IMG/VR virus record: IMGVR_UViG_3300030012_001819
Coordinates: 1 to 39,605 of that record
DNA: 39,605 nucleotides
Direction: 5' to 3' (one strand)
Source of the DNA: a virus
Shown here in pieces: positions 7,481-17,791 of the stretch (positions are counted from its first letter, which is position 1; every line of letters begins with the position of its first letter). The notes under the pieces were generated by a model that was not told the origin of the DNA, did no database searches, and saw only the letters and a list, made by a program, of their open reading frames with translations. Made by a program: the position numbers and the translations under genes.

Positions 7481-10400
7481 GCAGTTAAAAGAAATAAAAA
7501 ACTTTAATTTAGGAACAATATTAAATGTATCAGAAAAAGATATACCTGATGATGCGGCAACGTATTCATTGAATGTAAATCCGTTATCTGAAAATGGAAT
7601 ATTAAATTCTATTATGTCTGACAAATATGCATTTTCTAGTGATAATAGTGAGTTAGAAATAATAGACCCTATATCTTTTAATGAAACTGGTGAAAACAAT
7701 CAAGATAACTTTACTCCAAGTAAACAGATTTATTTTAATAATATTGATGCTTTAAATAAACAGGCAAACACAAGAATATCTTTTATTGGGACTAAGGGCA
7801 TAAAAGAAACTTTAATATTGTCAAATCCTCAACCTTTCTATGAAAAAGTTTTAAATAATTCTGCAGTTTATACACTTACATTAGCAGCTATTGGTATAAA
7901 TGATACATCTATACCTTATTTAAATAAAACAAATGCAATAACCTTACATAATGTATCCGATGATAGTACAGCTACTATTACAGGTTTTGCTGTTACTTCA
8001 GGATTTACTAATGGAACTGCTGTTTTAACATCTTCAGGTACTACTTTAAGTAATTATACTGATAAATATATGAAAATTACTACTGCGGATGGAAGAGTAA
8101 TTAAATATAGGTTTTATAATGATTCTAGCGGTCAAAGTGGTACTACAGATTCTACTTATGTTAGAGTTCAGTTGAATGGAGAAACTACTGTTACAGGAAT
8201 AATAGATGAAATAGAAGCAGCTATTGGAGATGCAGATGGACATGAAAATAGAATAGGATTAAGCCAAGATGCTGGTGTATTAACATTAACTGATAACTTA
8301 AATACATTAGATGAACTATTAGAAGAAGGTGATTACTTTTCATTAAGCAGTGATGGTAATTATGCAAACCAAGAAATAATACGTGTATCTAGTTTTACAG
8401 AAACAGATATTAATATAGAAAGAGGATGTTTTGGAACAGGACAAACATCTTATGCAGCTAATAACTATACTGTATTTGCAAATAAACAAACAATAGATGG
8501 CGTTCAAGTATCTACTAAAAAGTTTACAGCAGAGATAGGTAATTGGTCTGAATACTCTGGTAATAATATTAACGGTAATAGTGCACATTTAACATCAGGT
8601 GGAGAAGTAGGTGGCTTATTATCATTGTCAGCACATACAGTAGCATTTAATAATAAAGATAAAACTGTTACGTTTAATGAAAATAGTTTGACTACAATAT
8701 TAGGAGCTTTTAACGAAGGAGATAGAATAACATTTTATCATGACCAAGCATCTCAAGCAAATACAGGTTTTTCTACAGAAATATTAAAAAAAGAAATAGT
8801 ATCTAGCAATTTAGTAATTACATTAAAAGATGCTCCAACTGATTTATCTGCGTATAGTACAGGTAATTTATTTTACGAATCTAATTTATTAAAAAATCAT
8901 ACATTGCATCATTCAGTATCTTCTACGACTCAAACAGTTGGAGCTAGTGTTAATTATAAAATAAATGATTGGGAGCATACTGGATATTCAGAACTTGGTG
9001 TAGACCAAATTTTTAATCAAATAGGAGCAGCAAGTGAACATACAAAATGTGTACATGTTACATCTGGAGGATATTGGGATACAAGTAGTGCTCATATAGA
9101 TTTAGGAGGCACAACTGATAAATCAACTAGTCGTTATCCTTTTCAAAGCGGAGATGCTTATATAAAATTAATATCTGAATTCCTTGCTGCAAAATCTATT
9201 GATACTGGAACTGGTGTAACCTTTGGTAATACTTTAACTGCAAGTTCTGATGACAATGTTTTATATATAAATACAAATATAGATATAACTTTAGCTAAAA
9301 ATGATATTATAAAATTAGGCAATGAGTATATGATAGTTTCAACAGTTGAAAATAAAAAAATAACTGTTATAAGAGGAGCTTTAGAAAGTACTATAATTGC
9401 TCATGATGGAACAAGTACTCCAATAGCAATAAGTAAATGTGTTAATCATGGTATAACCCAAAGTGTAGACAAATCATTATTAAAAAAGAATACTTCTTAT
9501 AATTTATCGTTTTATGCGCAAGACAATAATGATGGCGGTATAGGAGCATTATCTATACAGTTTAACGGAGGTTATATTATATCTAATGGTACCTGGGTGC
9601 CAAATAGCACTGATGTAAAAAATGGACATGCTGTTGATATAAATGATATAATGCAAGAAGACAGATGGATTAATTTTTCAGATTTAGAAAAACCTAATGA
9701 TGATATAGCTCAAAATAGTGGAGGAACAGCTAATACAATAAGTGGATTAGATAATGTATGGAGAAGGTTTAATATAACTTTTTCTGCTCCTAAAGGGCAA
9801 GAATTTTTAACAGATGTTGAAATAACTTTAGCATCACGTGGACAAGATGGTAAATATATATATGTAGACTTAATAAGTTTGACAGAAAAAACATTTGTTT
9901 GTGTAGATACTAGGCAATCATTATTAGAAACTACTGCAATATTAAATAATGGAGATATAAATCAATTAGTAGGATATGACGCATTACAAAATAAATTAAA
10001 AGTGTTTTCTAATGTGTTTAATAATGAAGGTTATTTTATAAATAAACCTGAACTACAAACTTGGTCATTATCTACTAATGCTACACAAAACATAATTTCT
10101 AAAAGCGCTACATTTATAGCAAATAATAGAGAGTTACATATAGGGCTAGGAGGTACTAAAGAAAGTACTGCTCCTCAATGGCTTGGATATATAAACCATA
10201 CATTGTTTGGCAAATCATATGAAAATGAATTATATCAGGATGAAGATACTGTACATACATATGATGAGCAATCTATAGGTACATTATCAAAAGTATGTCT
10301 TGCTGGTGAGTATGAAAGAGTAACAGCTACTTTTTCTGGTTCTGATTTAACTGTTACATTTACACATGCAGGTGTTTTAAATGTAGGAGACAACATAGTA

Positions 10401-13400
10401 ATAAGAGAATGGATGGATGCTGATAATAGTTGGGATGGCAATGGAGTATGGGTAGTTACAGATACATCTTCATCTGCAAGTTCTTTTAAATGCCAAAGAG
10501 CAGATGCTCTTGACAAAGACCCATCAGGAAGTCCACAAGATGATTTAATATCTTTTAGACCGTATTATTATTATGGAATAAAAGATGGAGAAGCGGCTAT
10601 ATATAGAATATGGCCAGATAATAGAATTGAAAATGCTAGTACTATATCTACTTCTATAGCAAAAGGAAAGATAGAAAAATCTTTACCTATATCAACAGGA
10701 GTAACATCCATATGTACATTTTATAATAAAGGTACAGGTGGAGCAACACCTGGTACAGGAGCTAGTGAAAATGGTGGTGGTAAAATATATGCACTATCAG
10801 GTATATCTAATGAGGTTATAGTTATAGACGTTATGAAAAAATATAATGAATGGACAACTAGCAAACTAGCACAAAATGCAGATATTGACCTTGTATTTAA
10901 ATCATTTAAATGGAGTAATGACCACATTACTGGTGATGTTAATGGAACTGATGAAGTATTTGGAGGTATAGCTGCTGAAAGCAGTCCAACAATAACACAT
11001 GCTGGAATATTATCTGATATATTAGAAACTAAAGGAACTACTGCTACTTATACCAGTGGACAAGCAACTGGCAATAGCGACCAAATAACTACCAATATGT
11101 TTGACACAAGGCTATGGATTCAATCTAGAAGCACTGGTGATACTGGATTTTCAGAAGGTGATAGGTTTTTATTCTGTGGAAGAACACAAACATCAAATAC
11201 AGATGGACCAGATGTTTTATATTGTGCAGACAGAACTCCCCCTACTACAGTTGTAACTAGAACTAAATCTAGGTTTACTACAGGTGGTCATAAGTTTAAT
11301 GCTGGGCCAGGTAAAAGAAATGACCCTCGTTCATATTTTTATCACTATTATGATGATGATGATGATAAACATAAACTATCAAGAGTATCTGTATATAGAG
11401 ATTCTAAACATACAAGCAATGGAACACAAGGACCATTAGCAACACCACATTATGACAAACCTTATGTAAACTTTGGCTATAATGTAGGTTATGAATTAGA
11501 AGAAGGAATGCCTTCTATAATTATTGGTAAATATGCATTATTTCAAATAGCAGATAATGATGGTGATGGTGTACTAGATGGTACAGGAGTTGTAGTACCA
11601 TCAACTAAATCTATAACAGATACAGGCGAAACATATAAAACTGGTCCATATGGAAGATTACATCAAAGAGTTTGTGGACATGCTGTAGGATTATTAGGAG
11701 GTGTAGAATCTGGTAAATGGTATAGACATTGGGGAAGATTGCATGGTCGTATGGATAAAAGTGGTAAAGATTATTTTATAGGTAGATTTGGTAATGGGCC
11801 TCATGAAGATGCTCCTGAATATATGAATGTTAATAAATGTATATTTATATCTACAGATACTCACTATGGTGATTATCAACCAAAAGAAGTGTATGCATGG
11901 ACTGGTAAAGCAGCTGCTGCTACAACTCAAACAGATTTAACTATATCGCATTCTACATATAATTTAACTACATTAGAAGTTGGAGATACTGTATTTTTAG
12001 ACCAAACTACAGATTTATGTGCAACTATAACACTTGTTGACCCAAGTGCTAATACAGTAAGAGTAAATGTTGATAGTGGTAGTATAGATACTACTGGTAA
12101 CTTGCATCCATATTCTATACATCAATCATTAGGATTAAGCACAGGTGGTGTATTAAATAATGAATTAGCGCATCATTGGTCTTTTGATGAAGATGACAAA
12201 CTTAATGGTACTAAATTTACAGCAGGAGAAGGTTCTGGTCATTACACAAAAACATTTATGACACCTGCTGCATATTGGGGTGGCCCTATAAATTCTGAAA
12301 CATCACTTGACGGTAGTGTAGTTGTACAAGATTTTTCTGCAAAAGCAAATCCTGGATGTGTTTGGAAACATGAAAAATTAAACTTTAGAGGTGGAATAAT
12401 GATGCGTCCATTTGAAATGGATAATGAAGATTTCTTTAATTTAATAGAAGGCAAAGGTTTATTTATAGATATGCCTTCATGGCCAAACAATGTATATCAT
12501 GAATCTCAAAGTAGTAAAATACACTACAATGAAAATAATTCATCAGGATATAAAAACCATTTTGCAAGTAAATGTTTTATAACAGCTCCTATAAAAGGAG
12601 ATACAGAACTACGTTCTAATGTATACATGTGTGATTTAGGATTTATGTTTCCTGATATTGCTTCACAAGAGCCTATTATAGAAGGTGATAATAGAGATAC
12701 AAACTATTGGAATGCAGGAGATTCATTTGAAATATGTTGTGCTGGTAAAGTAGATGCATATATAACTACAGATGCAACGACTAAAAATATAACAAGAGAT
12801 GCTACTAATCACCCAGTTGTGCAATTAGGGGGTGACGATTTTATGGGTATAAACTCTAATTTATTTTCAGCAGATTCTTTCTATAGAGACAGAACAAATT
12901 CTCTTGTAGGATTATGTATAACAGTAAAAGATTCTGTAACTGGCAGTATGGAAACTAGATATATAATAGGTTCTGAGAAAGCAGGAGATTCTGCTACTGA
13001 TGATATGTTTGTCGCAGTTCATTATCCTTTTGGTAATGCTCCTGCAGCAGATGATGAATTTTGGATATGGAAACATTCATTAGCATGTACAGCTCCAATA
13101 AGACTACATAAACAAACAGAACTAAGACAGGGTCTAGGTAATGCATTAATTGGAGACCCAACATTAGGAGAGCCTGTATTTGCAGGTACAGGAGATATAA
13201 GTATAGCTAATTCAACAGCAGTATGCACAACAACAGGCCATCATAATTTAAGTAGAAATGATAAAATTAGACTTAAAAATATGTCTACAGCATCTTATAA
13301 CGATGGTGTCCATCAAATTATAGTTACTAGTCCAAATACATTTACATCTAGTACAATAACTAATTCTTCAGGTGCTGCAATAATAGGTACTTGGGAATTA

Positions 13401-15347
13401 ATTGAAAACAGTGAATCATCTGCTGCTAATCCATTAACAGTTAGTTTGACAAATCCTTTAATCAGTGCACACTTTGGTGGTCTAGATATGAGAAAAACTA
13501 AATCATATACTATTACTACTGAAGCTAGTCCTAGTGCTTCAGAGCAAAGACTTACAGCAAATGCAAATCATTTATTAGAAACTGGTGATGTAATAACCTA
13601 TAACAGTAATACTGCTGCTATGGATGGAACTTATATAATAGATGATTCTGGAAGTACTACAATTGATGTAGAAACAACTGACACAACTGCTGCTGGAAGT
13701 TTAACTAATACAGCTACTACAAATCAATGGGAAATGCTTATTGCAGGCACAGCATCTAAATCTCAAATGGGAGAGTTAAGAGCAGGTTTTGCACAATGGG
13801 ATAAAGGTGATATTGCTGCTAATATAGTTAGACATGATAGCACTGAAGATGCAGATAGATTTAGCAACTTTGGTGAATCATCATTAATTATAACGCCTAC
13901 ATCTTTAGCAGACCAACCTGGTGATGTATTTCTTAAGAATACAAGATATTATTACAAAGTATCTTTTATATATGATGGATATCAAGAAGGGCCATTAAGT
14001 AAATCTAACTGGTCATTTCAAGATACATCAAGTAGAGCTAAGCTATCAATTACATTAAAAGTCAAAGAAGTAAGTAGAAGATTAACTGCTGTTTGTCTGT
14101 ATAGAAAAAATTCTATAAATGATTTTTATAAATTAGTAGAACAAATACCGACTGATTCTGGTTGGAGCAAAGATGGTGATTACTATAGATATATACTTGG
14201 TGATGAAGGTGAGTTAGGAGCTACATACGAAGCAAGAACAGGTATATCAGAAATATTAGATACAATTAAATTAAATTATGGTATATCCGCTGAAATAGAC
14301 GGATTTTTATTTGCTGCAGACTGCTCTCATTCTGAAATAAAAAATGCATCTAATATGATATTTAGGTCAAAGCCTGGTATGTATAGTATATTTGATTATG
14401 TAAATGATTTCTTAGTATTGAAGTCAAAACCTACTGCACTTGCTAATTTTAATGGCAGGCTGTATGCATTTGATGATAATAACATATATAGAATAAATCA
14501 ACAAAATCTAGCTATAGAAGACATTTATGAAGGAATAGGATGTTCAGGTAAGGATAGTGTAATTGTTACCGAATATGGCATGTTTTTTGCTCATAAAACA
14601 GGTGCTTATATGCATAATGGACAGGCTCCTGTAAAAATATCACAATCTATACAAAAAGGTGGTAATACAGAAGAAGTCTTTGTAGGTAGTGATAATATAA
14701 GAGATGTAAGTTGGGAACATGTAGTTACCAACTCAAATAGCATTCCTTATGTTACATATAACTCTGTAATGAATTGTGTGTTATTTAATGTTGAATATAT
14801 AGATTCTATTAAAAATAATATATTAGGAGTAAGTATAAATCAAACAGCACAAAGCGTTGCTAGGCAATATATATGGGCATATAGTTTAACTAGTCAAAGA
14901 TGGGACTTATGGGAGTTAGCATACAATTCTAAAATAGGTAAACCATTTACAGGTAAAGATGGTGAGGTATATTGGCCTATTGATAATATGATATATGAAA
15001 ACTTAGGTGGTGGCACTGCTAGAGATTACACATGGATTAGTAAAAAGATAACTGCTGGTGAAGATTCTATTACAAAAGTATTTAACAAAGTAAAGATAAA
15101 TGGTTTGTCAAAAAATATTAACTTAGGTGGCAGCTTCGTAGAAAGCAGTGACAAACTAATTATTAAAACTAGCACAGGGGATATAGCTTCTGCAGATGTA
15201 ACATACTCTAGTGATAGTGCATCTGACTCAGCATATAAAATAAAAGGTACTAATAAAAAAGGTAGATGGTTGCAGTTTAAGGTAGAAAATGTAAGAGATA
15301 ATATAGATTCGTTTGGTATAATACTTAGAAGAAAAGGTACTAAATAA
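7473..15347 (+). CDS. Giant tail structural protein (2624 residues)
   Basis: This is a multi-domain virion protein with no membrane segment. The N-terminus (KEIKNFNLGTILNVSEKDIP) has the form seen in short-tail tubular or stabilisation proteins. Inside are repeated beta modules: two of an EYMIVSTxxxxxITVxRG type (about residues 285-335 and 605-650) and three of an H-x-L-x-x-G-D type (about 960-1010, 1920-1965, 2030-2070). A HHWSFDED segment near residue 1566 starts a possible LamG/concanavalin-like domain. The last 470 residues (from about 2150) resemble the beta-propeller of podovirus tail proteins. It is coupled to the next gene by TAATG. A tail hub or tube-plus-adhesin role is likely; enzyme activity is not evident. 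Confidence 0.6.
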   Translation: MPKQLKEIKNFNLGTILNVSEKDIPDDAATYSLNVNPLSENGILNSIMSDKYAFSSDNSELEIIDPISFNETGENNQDNFTPSKQIYFNNIDALNKQANTRISFIGTKGIKETLILSNPQPFYEKVLNNSAVYTLTLAAIGINDTSIPYLNKTNAITLHNVSDDSTATITGFAVTSGFTNGTAVLTSSGTTLSNYTDKYMKITTADGRVIKYRFYNDSSGQSGTTDSTYVRVQLNGETTVTGIIDEIEAAIGDADGHENRIGLSQDAGVLTLTDNLNTLDELLEEGDYFSLSSDGNYANQEIIRVSSFTETDINIERGCFGTGQTSYAANNYTVFANKQTIDGVQVSTKKFTAEIGNWSEYSGNNINGNSAHLTSGGEVGGLLSLSAHTVAFNNKDKTVTFNENSLTTILGAFNEGDRITFYHDQASQANTGFSTEILKKEIVSSNLVITLKDAPTDLSAYSTGNLFYESNLLKNHTLHHSVSSTTQTVGASVNYKINDWEHTGYSELGVDQIFNQIGAASEHTKCVHVTSGGYWDTSSAHIDLGGTTDKSTSRYPFQSGDAYIKLISEFLAAKSIDTGTGVTFGNTLTASSDDNVLYINTNIDITLAKNDIIKLGNEYMIVSTVENKKITVIRGALESTIIAHDGTSTPIAISKCVNHGITQSVDKSLLKKNTSYNLSFYAQDNNDGGIGALSIQFNGGYIISNGTWVPNSTDVKNGHAVDINDIMQEDRWINFSDLEKPNDDIAQNSGGTANTISGLDNVWRRFNITFSAPKGQEFLTDVEITLASRGQDGKYIYVDLISLTEKTFVCVDTRQSLLETTAILNNGDINQLVGYDALQNKLKVFSNVFNNEGYFINKPELQTWSLSTNATQNIISKSATFIANNRELHIGLGGTKESTAPQWLGYINHTLFGKSYENELYQDEDTVHTYDEQSIGTLSKVCLAGEYERVTATFSGSDLTVTFTHAGVLNVGDNIVIREWMDADNSWDGNGVWVVTDTSSSASSFKCQRADALDKDPSGSPQDDLISFRPYYYYGIKDGEAAIYRIWPDNRIENASTISTSIAKGKIEKSLPISTGVTSICTFYNKGTGGATPGTGASENGGGKIYALSGISNEVIVIDVMKKYNEWTTSKLAQNADIDLVFKSFKWSNDHITGDVNGTDEVFGGIAAESSPTITHAGILSDILETKGTTATYTSGQATGNSDQITTNMFDTRLWIQSRSTGDTGFSEGDRFLFCGRTQTSNTDGPDVLYCADRTPPTTVVTRTKSRFTTGGHKFNAGPGKRNDPRSYFYHYYDDDDDKHKLSRVSVYRDSKHTSNGTQGPLATPHYDKPYVNFGYNVGYELEEGMPSIIIGKYALFQIADNDGDGVLDGTGVVVPSTKSITDTGETYKTGPYGRLHQRVCGHAVGLLGGVESGKWYRHWGRLHGRMDKSGKDYFIGRFGNGPHEDAPEYMNVNKCIFISTDTHYGDYQPKEVYAWTGKAAAATTQTDLTISHSTYNLTTLEVGDTVFLDQTTDLCATITLVDPSANTVRVNVDSGSIDTTGNLHPYSIHQSLGLSTGGVLNNELAHHWSFDEDDKLNGTKFTAGEGSGHYTKTFMTPAAYWGGPINSETSLDGSVVVQDFSAKANPGCVWKHEKLNFRGGIMMRPFEMDNEDFFNLIEGKGLFIDMPSWPNNVYHESQSSKIHYNENNSSGYKNHFASKCFITAPIKGDTELRSNVYMCDLGFMFPDIASQEPIIEGDNRDTNYWNAGDSFEICCAGKVDAYITTDATTKNITRDATNHPVVQLGGDDFMGINSNLFSADSFYRDRTNSLVGLCITVKDSVTGSMETRYIIGSEKAGDSATDDMFVAVHYPFGNAPAADDEFWIWKHSLACTAPIRLHKQTELRQGLGNALIGDPTLGEPVFAGTGDISIANSTAVCTTTGHHNLSRNDKIRLKNMSTASYNDGVHQIIVTSPNTFTSSTITNSSGAAIIGTWELIENSESSAANPLTVSLTNPLISAHFGGLDMRKTKSYTITTEASPSASEQRLTANANHLLETGDVITYNSNTAAMDGTYIIDDSGSTTIDVETTDTTAAGSLTNTATTNQWEMLIAGTASKSQMGELRAGFAQWDKGDIAANIVRHDSTEDADRFSNFGESSLIITPTSLADQPGDVFLKNTRYYYKVSFIYDGYQEGPLSKSNWSFQDTSSRAKLSITLKVKEVSRRLTAVCLYRKNSINDFYKLVEQIPTDSGWSKDGDYYRYILGDEGELGATYEARTGISEILDTIKLNYGISAEIDGFLFAADCSHSEIKNASNMIFRSKPGMYSIFDYVNDFLVLKSKPTALANFNGRLYAFDDNNIYRINQQNLAIEDIYEGIGCSGKDSVIVTEYGMFFAHKTGAYMHNGQAPVKISQSIQKGGNTEEVFVGSDNIRDVSWEHVVTNSNSIPYVTYNSVMNCVLFNVEYIDSIKNNILGVSINQTAQSVARQYIWAYSLTSQRWDLWELAYNSKIGKPFTGKDGEVYWPIDNMIYENLGGGTARDYTWISKKITAGEDSITKVFNKVKINGLSKNINLGGSFVESSDKLIIKTSTGDIASADVTYSSDSASDSAYKIKGTNKKGRWLQFKVENVRDNIDSFGIILRRKGTK

Positions 15348-16036
15348 TGGCTAAGATAACTACTAAAATAACTTCTTTTGCAGATGTACAAAAGTCTTTA
15401 CAAGAGATAGAAAAGGTTTTAAATGAGCTTACTCAATCTGTTAATTCATCTGCAGAAACAGAGGTATCTGATAAAGATGGTAAAACAGGTGATATTAAGA
15501 CTCAAAGAAATGCAGATGGTACATACAGCTTTGAAGTAAAGACAGATGAAGGCTGGAAAGTACCTGCTTTAGGTAATAGTCTTATTAAGTTTAAAGATAA
15601 GTTAAATACTATTAGACAAACTACTCCAAAGAGTATAGAAGAGCTGGATGAAAGCGATGTTAGTACCGGTGATAGCACAGCTAATTTAACTACGTTTGAT
15701 GAAAAGAACAACAAATTTATTTTACCTAGGCCTGATTATGACAGTGGTTGGACTGAAGATGCTGGTACTGATGCAGCTATAACTCTTCAACATAATCTAA
15801 ATACAACATCATTTTCATTAATAGATATACAATTTTCTAATTCAGCTACAGGTGCAAATGCAACTTGGGCTAATGGTATTACAGAGGATGACCCTGGAGC
15901 ATATATAGTTCAAGTTAAAGATAGTAATAATATATACGTTGGTACAGGTGATGATGGTCCTCCAAGTTTTGATTGTGCTGATTTAGCATGGGAAAACCAA
16001 CCTGCTACACATTTTAGATTAAGATTATGGAAATAA
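15347..16036 (+). CDS. Tail protein with N-terminal coiled coil
   Basis: This 229-residue protein has an N-terminal helix (FADVQKSLQEIEKVLNELTQSV), a middle part with NADGTYSFEVKTDEGWKVP, and a beta-rich C-terminal domain (WTEDAGTDAAITLQHNLNTT, then AYIVQVKDSNNIYVGTGDDG and ending FRLRLWK). The coiled coil followed by a fibre-type beta domain suggests a trimeric tail attachment or spike base. It is translationally coupled to the giant tail gene upstream. Confidence 0.5.
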   Translation: MAKITTKITSFADVQKSLQEIEKVLNELTQSVNSSAETEVSDKDGKTGDIKTQRNADGTYSFEVKTDEGWKVPALGNSLIKFKDKLNTIRQTTPKSIEELDESDVSTGDSTANLTTFDEKNNKFILPRPDYDSGWTEDAGTDAAITLQHNLNTTSFSLIDIQFSNSATGANATWANGITEDDPGAYIVQVKDSNNIYVGTGDDGPPSFDCADLAWENQPATHFRLRLWK

Positions 16037-16092
16037 CTTGTTTTATAATACATATAGTATGTAATTTATACAGAAAGGATTAAATAAATTTT
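16037..16092 (+). promoter_or_regulatory. Candidate promoter/operator before the injection-protein genes
   Basis: This is one of the few real gaps on the plus strand. It holds TATAAT at 16044-16049 and, overlapping its end, a perfect 6+3+6 palindrome TACATATAGTATGTA at 16049-16063, followed by AGAAAGGA as ribosome binding site. No good -35 box is visible, so a phage-polymerase promoter or a regulated site is possible. Confidence 0.35.
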
Positions 16093-16614
16093 ATGAGTTT
16101 TGCAGACAAATTATTTGGTAAAAGAAGAACTATAGATAGTAGTAAGATAGATAGCATTATGGCTCCTACTCAAGGATTAGTTAGTGAGCAATTAGGAATA
16201 TCTAGACAGTTAATGGACCCTAATTCTGCTATGAATCTTAATATGAGAAATATGTTAGCTCAAAGAGCTGCAGAAGGTGGTGCACAAACTGCACAGCAAA
16301 TGGCTAAAATGGGCGCTATGGGAGGCATGTCTCCTGCTCAAGCAATGATGCAAGCTAGAATTGCTATGAACCAGCAAATGGGAAATGTAGGCTCTCAATA
16401 TGCAAATCAATTAGGGAGTCAATTTAGTACTGGATTAGGTCTTATGGGTTCTATGACAGATGCTCAAAGAGCTTTAAATCAAGGACAAGCAAACATGTAT
16501 GTAACTGAAATTAATGCAGCAAATGCACGTAGAAATCAAAATATGGGCATGGCTGCAGGATTATTAGGCTCTGTAATAACTGGTGGTTTTGGTATGGGAG
16601 GAGAAACAGCATAA
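16093..16614 (+). CDS. Internal virion / injection-type protein
   Basis: This 173-residue protein is rich in Met, Ala, Gln and Gly with a central helical region (NMRNMLAQRAAEGGAQTAQQ, later PAQAMMQARIAMNQQMG) and a C-terminal glycine-rich hydrophobic end (GMAAGLLGSVITGGFGMGG). This composition matches small internal core or ejection proteins of podoviruses, which are stored in the capsid and line the route for DNA into the cell. It is coupled to the next gene by TAATG and precedes two more internal-type proteins. Confidence 0.5.
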   Translation: MSFADKLFGKRRTIDSSKIDSIMAPTQGLVSEQLGISRQLMDPNSAMNLNMRNMLAQRAAEGGAQTAQQMAKMGAMGGMSPAQAMMQARIAMNQQMGNVGSQYANQLGSQFSTGLGLMGSMTDAQRALNQGQANMYVTEINAANARRNQNMGMAAGLLGSVITGGFGMGGETA

Positions 16615-17789
16615 TGGCAGTTAGCACTGATTTATTAAGGCAATATGCAAATATACAAGGCGGTGGTGGTGGTAATACTGGCGAAGCTGCTTTAGCAGGT
16701 GTAGCAGGTGGTGCTATAGGTGCTGGTATATCAATGATACCAAGAGTTTCTGATAAAGTTGCAAATAAAGCAACTGAAGTATTAGAACAAACTTTTGCTC
16801 CATTAAATAATTTTATAACAAGTGATGTTAAAACTTGGGATACAATGGATTTAAGCACTGCTGTTCCAAATGCTGGTACTGCATTTTTACAATGGAAAAA
16901 TAGTTTAAATCCTAGGCAATTAAGAATAGCTCAAAGAAGAGGAATGTTAAATCCTATAACATTTAAGCAACAATATGATAGTCAAATAGCATTATATGCT
17001 CCTGCTATAAAAGAAAAGTTAAGATTGTATCAAACTATGAACAATGTAACTAGCGACCAAATGAAAAAGTTAATGAAGAAAAATCCTATGTTAAATTCAT
17101 TTTTATTAAGTACTACTTCACCAGAAGAGTTAGCGACTAGTTTTGATTACTTAACTCCAGATAGAACTTTTAGTCAATTTGTAGACCAAAAAGGTGGAGC
17201 ATTAGGAATTACTGGTCAACTTGCAAAAGCAGGAGGACTTGCTGGTTTAGGTATAGGATTGGGTATGCAAGCGTTTGACAGAACTGAAATGGGTGGAGCT
17301 ATAGATGGCGTAGGACCTAAAGAACGTAAAGCAATAGAAAAAGCTGCAAAAAAAGCAGGATTTGGAGAAACTTTAGAAAAACGTTCTGCTGCTAGAAAAA
17401 CAAGAAATGTAGCAGGTTCTAAGGCTGCTGTAACAAGGGCTAAAAATAAATTTAAAACTGCACAAAAAAACTATAAAGGCAAAAAGTTTGCTACCACAAC
17501 AGAAGGTAAAAATTTAAAATCAAAAATAACAGCTGCTGAAGATGCTGTAAAGTTTAAGAAAAAACAAACTACTAAAACAGCAGGTAATGTTTTAGACAGA
17601 GCTATAAAAAAACATGGAAAAGCTAAAGTTATTAGACTATTAGCAAAAAGACTTGGAGCAAGAGGAGCTGCAGCATTATTAGCAAAAGTTGGATTAGCAG
17701 CTGTGCCTGGAGCACAAGCACTCTCTGTTGGGCTACTTGCAATGGATGTAGCGGCGATTTACGGAATATTAAGTGATTTAGCAGAATAA
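16614..17789 (+). CDS. Internal virion / injection-type protein with membrane-active ends
   Basis: This 391-residue protein has a glycine/alanine-rich hydrophobic stretch near the N-terminus (EAALAGVAGGAIGAGISMI), a central helical part, a very basic region (about residues 225-330, with KAAKKAG, KSKITAAEDAVKFKKKQTTK-like Lys clusters) and a hydrophobic C-terminal end (GAAALLAKVGLAAVPGAQAL, then VGLLAMDVAAIYG). The mix of basic and membrane-seeking segments is typical of ejection proteins that bind DNA and insert into the envelope. It immediately precedes the giant gene. Confidence 0.5.
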   Translation: MAVSTDLLRQYANIQGGGGGNTGEAALAGVAGGAIGAGISMIPRVSDKVANKATEVLEQTFAPLNNFITSDVKTWDTMDLSTAVPNAGTAFLQWKNSLNPRQLRIAQRRGMLNPITFKQQYDSQIALYAPAIKEKLRLYQTMNNVTSDQMKKLMKKNPMLNSFLLSTTSPEELATSFDYLTPDRTFSQFVDQKGGALGITGQLAKAGGLAGLGIGLGMQAFDRTEMGGAIDGVGPKERKAIEKAAKKAGFGETLEKRSAARKTRNVAGSKAAVTRAKNKFKTAQKNYKGKKFATTTEGKNLKSKITAAEDAVKFKKKQTTKTAGNVLDRAIKKHGKAKVIRLLAKRLGARGAAALLAKVGLAAVPGAQALSVGLLAMDVAAIYGILSDLAE

Positions 17790-17791
17790 AT

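Noticed and set aside
11345-11370. GATGATGATGAT tract
   Set aside because: It encodes a short Asp run in the giant tail protein and is a simple repeat with no wider pattern.
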